NCBI RefSeq assembly: GCF_000802205.1
Contig: NZ_CP012850.1
Span: 2,046,001-2,110,000, forward strand
Length of the DNA stretch: 64,000 bases
Direction: 5' to 3'
Source: Candidatus Nitrosocosmicus oleophilus
GTDB taxonomy: Archaea > Thermoproteota > Nitrososphaeria > Nitrososphaerales > Nitrososphaeraceae
The notes below the pieces were generated by a model. That model made no database searches. It saw nothing but the letters and a program-made list of their open reading frames with translations, and was not told the DNA's origin. Within the stretch, counting starts at the first letter, position 1. Each line of letters begins with the position of its first letter. Both the position numbers and the translations under genes were made by a program. This document shows, piece after piece, positions 56,775 through 64,000 of this stretch.

Positions 56775-58121
56775 ATGGAATTTAGAGCAAAAAAAAAGTG
56801 TATTAATCCATCCTGCGGAATAGAATATTCCATAGATAATGATATTTATCGTTGCTCTTGCGGTTTTCTTTTAGATATAAAGTATCCAGATGTCCCAAAT
56901 AGAGACTTAATTGAAATATTTTACCAACGACGTAACTTTGGAGGGAATATATTTAATGAAAGTGGGGTATGGCGATATAGAGAATTATTAAATTTTATTG
57001 ATGTTGATACTGAGAGCTTGCAAGAATGTTCCAAATTTTTGGTTTCATTGGATGGTTCGGAAGGCAGATCATCAAGACCTTACCAAATGAGTAAGGTTGC
57101 AAAGTACGTTGATTTACCTAATGACAATTTACTTCTTCAACCTGAGGGTTATAACCCGAGTGGGTCCTTTAAGGATAATGGAATGGCAGCTGCAGTCACA
57201 CATGCAAAATTGTTGAAGGTTAAGAAAATAGTTTGCGCCTCTACTGGAAATACTTCAGCATCTGCAGCAATGTACGCCTCAAATGAAGGATTTGAGTGTG
57301 ATGTTTACATCCCCAGGGGTGAAATAGCTCCAGGGAAGCTTGGTCAAGCTTTTCAATTTGGCGCTCAAGTACTTCAAGTGGATGGTAATTTTGATGATGC
57401 TCTGACATTATCTTTAGAATTGGCCTCGAAGGAAGGCGGATATACCGTCAATTCATTGAATCCTTTTAGAATTGAAGGTCAAAAAACCATAATATTTCGG
57501 ATAATGGAACATCTAAATTGGAACCCGCCTGATTGGATCGTATATCCCGGAGGAGCTCTAGGTAATATATCCAGTTGTGGTAAGGCGCTTATGGAGCTCT
57601 ACGAATGGGGCTGGATAAAAAAGATACCTCGCGTTTTAGTAGTCAATGCTGTGGGTGCAAATACTTTCTATCAACTAGTAAATGGATTGTTTGAGGATAC
57701 AGCGTTAAAATGGAATGAAGGTAGAGTTAATACCGATCTCATTGACCGATTTTACTTAAATCAACAAGAAAATAATATTGTACCTAAGACTCAAGCGACG
57801 GCAATTCAGATCGGGAAACCTGCTAACATAATTAAAGCATTGAGAACAATCGAGTTTACAAATGGCATTGTAGAACAAGTTCAGGATATAGATATGATGG
57901 ACGGAATGGCCATAGTGGGGTTGAATGGATTTGACTGTGAAATGGCATCAGGATCTGTTCCAGCAGGAATAATGAAGTTACGCGAAAAGGAATTAATAAA
58001 GAAAGATGAGATCGTTGTAGGAGTACTAACAGGCAGGCAAAAGGATCCATCGATCGCAATTCAATATCATCTGTCTAAATCCAATAAATATTCTCGACCG
58101 CCTCGTGAACTAGTTAATTGA
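56775..58121 (+). CDS. thrC: Threonine synthase
   Basis: PLP enzyme converting O-phosphohomoserine to threonine. The 448-residue protein starts with a zinc ribbon (C9, C14, C27, C29) as in archaeal ThrC, then YNPSGSFKDNGM with PLP lysine K133, VCASTGNTSASAAMYAS and IVYPGGALGNISS. ATG at 56775. Its last 12 bases overlap the 3' end of the convergent trpE. No thrB or hom is adjacent. Confidence 0.93.
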   Translation: MEFRAKKKCINPSCGIEYSIDNDIYRCSCGFLLDIKYPDVPNRDLIEIFYQRRNFGGNIFNESGVWRYRELLNFIDVDTESLQECSKFLVSLDGSEGRSSRPYQMSKVAKYVDLPNDNLLLQPEGYNPSGSFKDNGMAAAVTHAKLLKVKKIVCASTGNTSASAAMYASNEGFECDVYIPRGEIAPGKLGQAFQFGAQVLQVDGNFDDALTLSLELASKEGGYTVNSLNPFRIEGQKTIIFRIMEHLNWNPPDWIVYPGGALGNISSCGKALMELYEWGWIKKIPRVLVVNAVGANTFYQLVNGLFEDTALKWNEGRVNTDLIDRFYLNQQENNIVPKTQATAIQIGKPANIIKALRTIEFTNGIVEQVQDIDMMDGMAIVGLNGFDCEMASGSVPAGIMKLREKELIKKDEIVVGVLTGRQKDPSIAIQYHLSKSNKYSRPPRELVN

Positions 58122-59522
58122 GGTCTTGTTACCGGTTTTTTTAATCGTCTTTAACGTTGAGAGTATAGCATTGGATTTATCTTCTGTCTCTTGATATTCT
58201 TTGGCAGGCACTGAATCTATAACAATTCCTGCACCAGACTGTGTGAATGCTCTCTCTCCGTTAAAAAAGATCGACCTTATTGTTATCGCAAAATCACATG
58301 ATTGATTGAAAGAAAAATAGCCAACAGATCCAGCATATGGTCCTCTACTTTCTGGTTCAAGGTCATTTATTATTTCCATTGCTCTTATTTTTGGTGCTCC
58401 TGATATCGTGCCAGCCGGAAATACAGCTCTAAATGCGTCGAATGAATCGTATTTTTTATCCAAGATGCCCTCTACATGAGATACAAGGTGTTGTATGTGA
58501 CTAAACTTTTTAACTTTCATTAATTCTGAAGTAACAACCGAACCAAATCGACAAACTTTTCCAAGATCGTTTCGGGCTAGATCAACCAACATAGTATGTT
58601 CGGCGATTTCTTTTCGATCCTTTAGTAATTCTCTTCGGAGACGTTCTGTAATACCCTTGTCTACTGAAACCGGTCTTGAACCAGCAATGGGATAAGTTTC
58701 AACCTGATCCCCGGTTATTCTTAGTAACATTTCGGGGCTGGATCCAAGCAAAATCCTAGAACCGGTCTTATAATAAAACATGTAAGGTGAAGGATTAATT
58801 TTTCTGAGGTCCTCGTATAATTCCAGGTGGTTTCCTTTAAAAGTAAATTTTATTTTCTTTGATAAAACTGTTTGAAATATATCTCCAGCAGATAAGTGCT
58901 CCTTAATCTGGTTCACTTTATTCTCAAATGCCTTTTTTTTTATACTTCTCTTTGGCAATGAGAATGTTGAGTCATACTTTCTTTGCGTCTTGGTTTTCCT
59001 TTTGATAATTTTTTTAATAGTTTCGATTCTAGATTTTTCATAAGAAAAATATTCTAGTCTCTTTTTCGTATGATCGTACACTAAGCCATCATCAAAAAAC
59101 CCGAATTCAAGAATGGGAAATGATGTATTACTTTTGACATTGATTTTCTCCCAGTATTTTATTGCCTCATAACAAAAATAACCTACAAGTCCTCCAACAT
59201 ATCTGTAATCTTTATTACTAACTATTGGAAAACAATTTTTCAGTGTGTCGAGAGGGTCTGTGAAGGAAATTTTCCTTAAAATCCTCTCTTTTTTATATAC
59301 TATTAATGTTTTATTGTAACATTTTATTTTGTATTTAGGACCAAAGCCAATAATGGATGATTCGACCAATTCCTCAGGTCCTTCCAATGATTCAAAAATG
59401 AAAAGGTCATTGAATACTTCACTTAAACTCTTGAATATTTCAAATGGATGGATGCGTGTATTCAAATCAACAAAAGTTGGTTCAATATCAATTTTGAACA
59501 ACCTATCTAGATCACTTGACAC
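58110..59522 (-). CDS. trpE: Anthranilate synthase component I (chorismate-binding)
   Basis: A 470-residue chorismate-utilising enzyme. LSAGDIFQTVLSKKIKF, INPSPYMFYYKTG, SPEMLLRITGDQVETYPIAGSRP, DLARNDLGKV and the closing AGIVIDSVPAKEYQETEDKSNAIL are the TrpE/PabB hallmarks. The PIAGSRP motif fits TrpE better than the PabB form. No trpG glutamine amidotransferase is adjacent. A DUF2203 gene lies 13 bp upstream on the same strand. Confidence 0.9.
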   Translation of the reverse strand: MSSDLDRLFKIDIEPTFVDLNTRIHPFEIFKSLSEVFNDLFIFESLEGPEELVESSIIGFGPKYKIKCYNKTLIVYKKERILRKISFTDPLDTLKNCFPIVSNKDYRYVGGLVGYFCYEAIKYWEKINVKSNTSFPILEFGFFDDGLVYDHTKKRLEYFSYEKSRIETIKKIIKRKTKTQRKYDSTFSLPKRSIKKKAFENKVNQIKEHLSAGDIFQTVLSKKIKFTFKGNHLELYEDLRKINPSPYMFYYKTGSRILLGSSPEMLLRITGDQVETYPIAGSRPVSVDKGITERLRRELLKDRKEIAEHTMLVDLARNDLGKVCRFGSVVTSELMKVKKFSHIQHLVSHVEGILDKKYDSFDAFRAVFPAGTISGAPKIRAMEIINDLEPESRGPYAGSVGYFSFNQSCDFAITIRSIFFNGERAFTQSGAGIVIDSVPAKEYQETEDKSNAILSTLKTIKKTGNKTSIN

Positions 59523-59535
59523 TGGAAATCCCTTT

Positions 59536-59958
59536 CTAACGTAAGTCTTCTAAGACATCGCTATCATAAGTGCCCTCAATTGAAAGTGGCTTTCTACCTA
59601 CAAAACCTTCATTTTTCCCATGCCAAAACTTAATTTTATCCTCCCCCATCTTCCAGCATAACCATACCTCCTCGTTAAAACGTTTCGAAGGGAAATCTAA
59701 TAGACCTTCATCAAAACTCTTGATTAGGATACCTAATCCCTCAAGTTCCTCAATATCTTTATACATCTCAGTAATTGCCTTGTTCACTTGAACCTTCTTT
59801 ATGAAAAATGACTCGTGTGACACTTCTTGGCTTGCAACTGACTCTAATTCAGTCTGCAGATCCATTATATTATTCCTTTGCATCAGGATATCGGCAAATT
59901 TGACCTTTACCTCTGGTAATATACTGTTAGCTTCTACGGGGGTGAAGAAATTAAACAT
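59536..59958 (-). CDS. DUF2203 family protein
   Basis: A 141-residue protein beginning FNFFTPVEANSILPEVKVKFADIL with the signature YKDIEELEGLGILIKSFDEGLLDFPSKR and EEVWLCWKMGEDKIKFWHGKNEGFVGRKPL. DUF2203 proteins are of unknown function and widespread in prokaryotes. The frame extends to 60030 but the ATG at 59958 matches the family start. It is the upstream partner of trpE (13 bp). Confidence 0.85.
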   Translation of the reverse strand: MFNFFTPVEANSILPEVKVKFADILMQRNNIMDLQTELESVASQEVSHESFFIKKVQVNKAITEMYKDIEELEGLGILIKSFDEGLLDFPSKRFNEEVWLCWKMGEDKIKFWHGKNEGFVGRKPLSIEGTYDSDVLEDLR

Positions 59959-60067
59959 GAAATGGAGTGGGGTCAATAAATATTTATTTTTATTTAGTAT
60001 ATTAGCATTGATCGCTTCATTATAGAACAATTATGAATTAATATTACCATAACACAACTGAATTGAA

Positions 60068-61471
60068 ATGAGTATTATTAGAAACAAAGATACTATTATT
60101 AGATATCATAATTGTAAATCATTAAGTGATTCCTTAACAGCTTTAGATTATGCTTTCAAATATTCTGATCCTGAAAGGCTTGTTGGTGAATCTATTAACA
60201 TAGCTTCAAACTTACAACTTTCTGGCATAAATAATAGAATACACCAATTCGACTTACCTGATAGGGCATCTACTCTTGTTGTTAGTGTCGGCAAAGCTTC
60301 CGAGAAAATGCTAGTTGGATTCATTAATAAAATGAAGGATAGAATTAAGAAAAGTATATTGATTATTCCTATTGGATACTCGATAGAAAAAATTAACTTT
60401 GAATTATTGGATAATACAATAGTAATTCAGTCATCTCATCCAATTCCAAATGTCCAAAGTACTTTGGCTGCTAGAAAAGTAGTTAAGGAATTACAAAATA
60501 GTAAAAGTATACAATTAATAGTCTTCTTAATATCTGGAGGATCATCTTCTCTTATGGTTTCACCTATTGAGGGGATTAACCTTACGAACAAAAAAATTAT
60601 TAATAAGATGCTGATAACTTCTGGAGCTAATATAGAGGAGATAAATATAGTTAGAAAGCATCTATCACAAATCAAGGGAGGCAAGATATTGCGTCGTATA
60701 CCTCCAAGTACTCCAGTCATTGCTTTAATTCTCTCTGATGTAGTCGGTGATCATCTCGATACCATAGGGTCGGGATTAACATCCTCAGATAGATCTACAT
60801 TTAAAGATGCACTTTCTATTTTGAACAACTACATCACCTTAAATAGTAAATCCGAATCTATTAGAAAAGCAAAAGTCGTGCTAGAATCAGGGGTTAGGTC
60901 CCAAATACCGGAGACTATGAAACCAAAAGAATTTAGTTCAAGACAAGTAACTAATATCATTATTGGAAACAATTCAAATTTTTGCAGACTAATTCAGGAA
61001 TGTTTCAAAAAGTGGGGTTACTTCACAAATTATATGGGATCAAATTACGGGATTTCTATGAATGATTTCATTAAAGTCGCATCCGGGATAATTAATACTA
61101 AACATGAACCGAAAACTTGCATCATTTTGGGGGGAGAAGTCACCAATACGCTATCAGGTCGCAAGATGGGAATTGGGGGTAGAAATCAAGAGGCAATTTG
61201 TCAACTGCTGCAAATAATTAGAAATAACGATCTTCATGATTTTTCCGTTATTTGCATAGGCACTGATGGTATTGACGGAAACTCTCCTTCAGCGGGTGGC
61301 TTTATCGCACCCAGGACTATCGAACTATTGAAAAGTAAAAAATTAGACGTAAATTATTTTATCAAAAGCAATAACTCTAATGTGTTGCTCACAAAATTAC
61401 GTTCAAGAATAGACACGGGCTATACAGGTGCGAATTTCAACGACGTTTATCTTTTCGTCAAAAACAAATAA
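60068..61471 (+). CDS. Glycerate 2-kinase (MOFRL family)
   Basis: A 467-residue kinase that phosphorylates glycerate at C2. The N-terminal domain carries SVGKASEKM, SSHPIPNVQST and ISGGSSSLMVSPIEG; the MOFRL C-terminal domain has GGEVTNTLSGRKMGIGGRNQEA and IGTDGIDGNSPSAGGF. It may recycle glycerate into central metabolism through 2-phosphoglycerate. It is divergent from the DUF2203 gene; ATG at 60068. Confidence 0.9.
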   Translation: MSIIRNKDTIIRYHNCKSLSDSLTALDYAFKYSDPERLVGESINIASNLQLSGINNRIHQFDLPDRASTLVVSVGKASEKMLVGFINKMKDRIKKSILIIPIGYSIEKINFELLDNTIVIQSSHPIPNVQSTLAARKVVKELQNSKSIQLIVFLISGGSSSLMVSPIEGINLTNKKIINKMLITSGANIEEINIVRKHLSQIKGGKILRRIPPSTPVIALILSDVVGDHLDTIGSGLTSSDRSTFKDALSILNNYITLNSKSESIRKAKVVLESGVRSQIPETMKPKEFSSRQVTNIIIGNNSNFCRLIQECFKKWGYFTNYMGSNYGISMNDFIKVASGIINTKHEPKTCIILGGEVTNTLSGRKMGIGGRNQEAICQLLQIIRNNDLHDFSVICIGTDGIDGNSPSAGGFIAPRTIELLKSKKLDVNYFIKSNNSNVLLTKLRSRIDTGYTGANFNDVYLFVKNK

Positions 61472-61493
61472 CGACGTCTTTTATTTAGTTTCT

Positions 61494-61946
61494 CTAAATG
61501 GTCCATTCTATAGGAATATCTTGGTATAGCCCATTGGGAAGTATTCTCCTTATAGAAATTGGCAAAGTTTTCTTTTCCAGTTCATATTTAGCTATCATAA
61601 TGGTATCTGTAAATTCTGGCGGGATCTTTGTTAGAATGGGTGCCCCCAATGACAATTGCAATGAACGGGCACCTGTTATCCTAGCTTTTTCAAATCTAGT
61701 TAATCGGACAGGACCGATAAGGATTTCATTATTCTTAGATGGAATTTCCTTAAGCTTAAATTCTACATCAGCATCATAGGTTTTATAAACTATAACCACA
61801 CTTGATTCTTTTTTCCCCACCTCACCTAACTTACTATCTGAATCTTCCGATTGCAAGTTATCTTTTCCAACGTCGCCAATCTTATCCGTGTCTAAATCAT
61901 CATCCTTCACTGCGCTTGACTTCTTTTTTGCTCGCTTAACAGCCAC
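61494..61946 (-). CDS. rpo6: RNA polymerase subunit Rpo6 (RpoK, omega)
   Basis: The 150-residue protein has a polar charged N-terminal extension of about 75 residues and a C-terminal omega core: RLTRFEKARITGARSLQLSLGAP and IMIAKYELEKKTLPISIRR. The core binds the largest subunit and aids RNA polymerase assembly. It stands convergent to the glycerate kinase gene. Confidence 0.92.
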   Translation of the reverse strand: MAVKRAKKKSSAVKDDDLDTDKIGDVGKDNLQSEDSDSKLGEVGKKESSVVIVYKTYDADVEFKLKEIPSKNNEILIGPVRLTRFEKARITGARSLQLSLGAPILTKIPPEFTDTIMIAKYELEKKTLPISIRRILPNGLYQDIPIEWTI

Positions 61947-62021
61947 TACTATGCAAAAAGATTAAATTATATAATTAAATGTTGCTGAAAGTTCATATTT
62001 ATAAACCTTTTATTGATATTT

Positions 62022-62417
62022 GTGTCAGCTGAGTTTCAAAGCGTTTCGACTATACCAATAAAAATAGGCTTAAATCAGGCACTTGAAGTAGAAGGAGAAT
62101 TAAAGAGACATCTCTCACCATTAACAGTAAAGAAATTACTTGAGGTATTCCCCATTTATGGCAGAATTAATAGTTACGAAGGTAGATTTATCTATATTCA
62201 GGTGGGTCTTCAGATCGGATCCGAAAAACCTGTTCACACATTCAAAAAAGGAGATTTAGCGTTTTCTCCATTGGGAAATTTCATTTGCATTTTCTTAGAT
62301 GATGCTTTATTAAGTCAAAAAATGAACTTGTTGGGGAGAATTACCTCAGGTAACATCGATATATTACAATCTTTTAGAGTCGGAGATCATTTGAGCATCG
62401 AAAAGTCACTGAACTAG
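62022..62417 (+). CDS. Cyclophilin-like fold protein
   Basis: A 131-residue protein matching the small cyclophilin-like (TM1367/DUF3830-type) family: RHLSPLTVKKLLEVFPIYGRI and HTFKKGDLAFSPLGNFICIF. No prolyl-isomerase active-site residues are apparent; the role is unknown. TTTATAAA at 61998-62005 favours a leaderless GTG start at 62022 over the TTG at 62013. Confidence 0.7.
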   Translation: MSAEFQSVSTIPIKIGLNQALEVEGELKRHLSPLTVKKLLEVFPIYGRINSYEGRFIYIQVGLQIGSEKPVHTFKKGDLAFSPLGNFICIFLDDALLSQKMNLLGRITSGNIDILQSFRVGDHLSIEKSLN

Positions 62418-62424
62418 GATTAAA

Positions 62425-62742
62425 CTACTTTAACTTTTGGTATATTCTATGTCCACTATATCCGCCTATCGATTTTATGATGCTTTTGTTCTCTAGATTT
62501 TTCAAGAAATTATTAGCAACCGAAATTTTCACACCTAGAGCCCTTGCATACGAATGAACAGTGATAGCCTTCATCGAGTCTAGTGTCTTTAATCCCTGCC
62601 CTTCTTCAATCAACACTGATAGCTTTTGCTTTTGCTGAGTTTTAGAAGCTGGCGTCTTTTTTACCTCCTCTTTTTTACCTCCCTTATTATCTTGAGATTT
62701 GGAAGCATTGGACTGACTTGGTTTTTTCTTATTACCGCCCAT
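62425..62742 (-). CDS. rps25e: Ribosomal protein eS25
   Basis: A 105-residue protein with a Lys/Gln-rich N-terminal tail (about 40 residues) and a winged-helix core: LDSMKAITVHSYARALGVKISVANNFLKNLENKSIIKSIGGYSGHRIYQ. It belongs to the archaeal/eukaryal small subunit. Its stop is 8 bp from that of the cyclophilin-like gene; ATG at 62742. Confidence 0.92.
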   Translation of the reverse strand: MGGNKKKPSQSNASKSQDNKGGKKEEVKKTPASKTQQKQKLSVLIEEGQGLKTLDSMKAITVHSYARALGVKISVANNFLKNLENKSIIKSIGGYSGHRIYQKLK

Positions 62743-62774
62743 TATTAAACAAAATTTCTTTATTCGCAGATTAT

Positions 62775-63845
62775 TTATATCTTTAAAATTGGTTTTACTT
62801 TGAGTGTTATTCTAAAACAAGTAAGAATATCTTTGCATCTATTGCGTATGGTTACTTCTGTTACCCCTGCTAACCGAGATATATCCATCTGTAAAATATT
62901 AATTCCAAGAAGGACCGATGCAAGATATAGATATGCCGCTGCTATACCGTTAGGAGATTTGCCATCTGACAGAAGATGATTTTCCGTTTTTTTGGCTATT
63001 TCAATGGCCAGTCTTTCGATTTTAACATCGAATTTTGCAGTATTAGCCAATTTCGAAATATACTGATTAATATTGATTGACTGCATATTTATTATTGTAA
63101 AACTCTGCTTGTTTTTGTTTCCGGTCTTTGGATCGTGTCGCAGAAAATCGGTAATTTTGTTTTGGCCTTGAATTACCATACTGGTATCATCATTTTCACA
63201 AATCAATACCATAGAACGATAGTATTTTGAAGCCAATTTCAGATTTTCACTAGTGTCTTCGGTGTTACCATTATGATGTACTATTTCATTAAGAGACCTA
63301 AGGATTTTACAAATTTTGCAAGCATAGTATATAGCCGCTGCAGCCATGGATGCCGAAGATTTTCCCTTGGTATCGTTCCTATTCTCGTAATTTCTGTAAA
63401 TTAATGCTGCTGTTTCACATACAACTTTAGGAAATGACATGAGCGAACAAATTTCGTTAATTTTTGATAACACGTTTGAAAGTCTCCTATCTTTCGAATT
63501 TGAGATTCTTATGATATTGTTCCATTTCCTTAGATTGACAACTGACTTTCTGATATCATCATTGAAATGTCGACCAGAATAGTCTTTGCACTGATTATCA
63601 ATCTCGGTATGAAGACCATAATCATGATACGCAATACTGTTTACACCACTAGCCCTCAAGGTATTTGATTTTTGTCCGGGGTCGCTAACATAGGCATCCG
63701 GACCTTGATATACCAAATTTTCTTCAACCACATAACCACATATACTACATACAAATTCCCCTTTTACTGCATCCTGCACCAGGTTTGCATGACATTCAGG
63801 GCATTCATTCACAAGATCTACATCATTCGAAACCATTTGCTTCAC
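62775..63845 (-). CDS. tfb: Transcription initiation factor TFB with an insert
   Basis: TFB recruits RNA polymerase to the TBP-promoter complex. The zinc ribbon has C15, C18, C33, C36 (CPECH...CSICG), followed by a B-finger/linker and two cyclin repeats; the second repeat carries SPNGIAAAYLYLASVLLGINILQMDISRLAGVTEVTIRNR. Between the repeats there is an extra stretch of about 40 residues (214-255, NDDTSMVIQ...KNKQSF), so the protein is 356 residues against about 310 usually. GTG 63845 follows the gar1 stop directly; an ATG three codons on is possible. Confidence 0.88.
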   Translation of the reverse strand: MKQMVSNDVDLVNECPECHANLVQDAVKGEFVCSICGYVVEENLVYQGPDAYVSDPGQKSNTLRASGVNSIAYHDYGLHTEIDNQCKDYSGRHFNDDIRKSVVNLRKWNNIIRISNSKDRRLSNVLSKINEICSLMSFPKVVCETAALIYRNYENRNDTKGKSSASMAAAAIYYACKICKILRSLNEIVHHNGNTEDTSENLKLASKYYRSMVLICENDDTSMVIQGQNKITDFLRHDPKTGNKNKQSFTIINMQSININQYISKLANTAKFDVKIERLAIEIAKKTENHLLSDGKSPNGIAAAYLYLASVLLGINILQMDISRLAGVTEVTIRNRCKDILTCFRITLKVKPILKI

Positions 63846-64000
63846 CTATTTTTTATTGTTCTTAATTTTCTTTTTATTTTTGGATTTTGAAAAAAAGTCT
63901 TTTTTTCCCATAACGGTAAAATATACTTTCAAACCTGCCATCTTATTCTTGGCTTGAACAAAGGGGATTATAGATGCATAGGGAGAGTTCACTGAACCAA
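63846..64000 (-). CDS. gar1: H/ACA RNA-protein component Gar1, partial
   Basis: Only the C-terminal 50 codons are in the window. SVNSPYASIIPFVQAKNKMAGLKVYF matches the Gar1 core that supports the pseudouridine synthase Cbf5 in H/ACA ribonucleoproteins, followed by a lysine-rich tail ending in TAG at 63846-63848. The downstream neighbour is tfb, the usual archaeal gar1-tfb arrangement. The start is off the right edge. Confidence 0.8.
   Translation of the reverse strand, partial: GSVNSPYASIIPFVQAKNKMAGLKVYFTVMGKKDFFSKSKNKKKIKNNKK

Overview
The window reads as a low-GC ammonia-oxidizing-type archaeon of the Nitrososphaeria (Thaumarchaeota), most like a Nitrosocosmicus-type member of the Nitrososphaerales. 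The evidence is the archaeal 16S/23S pair, archaeal information-processing genes (TBP, TFB, Rpo6, Gar1, Rpp29, proteasome alpha, S4e, S25e, L31e, L39e), CdvB, a degenerate FtsZ homologue, DpsL, frequent TTG/GTG starts and TATA-type leaderless promoters. The genus is inferred from base composition and gene content only.

Layout. 1-8.5 kb: partial RNase HII, Trm1, a LarA-like protein, PyrE, TBP, a fumarase/aspartase, a DUF192 secreted protein, L39e-L31e. 8.6-13.6 kb: degenerate FtsZ, MtaB-type tRNA methylthiotransferase, an orphan ABC-2 permease, a HemL-like aminotransferase. 13.6-20 kb: rRNA locus with a long leader rich in hairpins and microsatellites, 16S, an unusually long microsatellite-bearing spacer without tRNA, and 23S; no 5S. 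20-37 kb: DHH phosphoesterase, tyrosine phosphatase, membrane-anchored HtrA, a Met-rich secreted peptide, UbiD, DpsL, several small Cys-rich proteins, a J-domain protein, GT2, HIT, IlvD, PurC, DUF371, PsmA, a thioredoxin-fold protein. 36.9-45.6 kb: SPOUT methyltransferase followed by a 16-gene S10/spc-type cluster (L3 to L6, with Rpp29) that lacks L2 and stops after L6. 45.7 kb: tRNA-Asn with a non-canonical intron. 45.8-49.3 kb: minus-strand operon of a sugar nucleotidyltransferase, an LLM oxidoreductase, a thiolase and its DUF35 partner. 49.4-53.9 kb: five copies of a 20-bp repeat, then bioF-bioB and bioA split by an opposed serine recombinase. 54-64 kb: two unknown genes, CdvB, an asparagine-synthetase-like protein, ThrC, TrpE, glycerate kinase, Rpo6, S25e, TFB and partial Gar1.

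How the genes fit together. Amino-acid (IlvD, ThrC, TrpE), nucleotide (PyrE, PurC) and biotin (BioA/B/F) synthesis point to an autotroph that makes its own building blocks; biotin would serve the acyl-CoA carboxylase of the 3HP/4HB cycle (inference). TBP, TFB, Rpo6, the ribosomal cluster, Trm1 and MtaB form the core expression machinery. CdvB is the likely division protein, while the FtsZ homologue has lost its GTPase signatures. The most unusual items are the tRNA-Asn intron between the D and anticodon arms, the microsatellite-laden rRNA flanks with a hairpin abutting 16S, the Met- and sequon-rich secreted peptide, and the recombinase inside the biotin locus.
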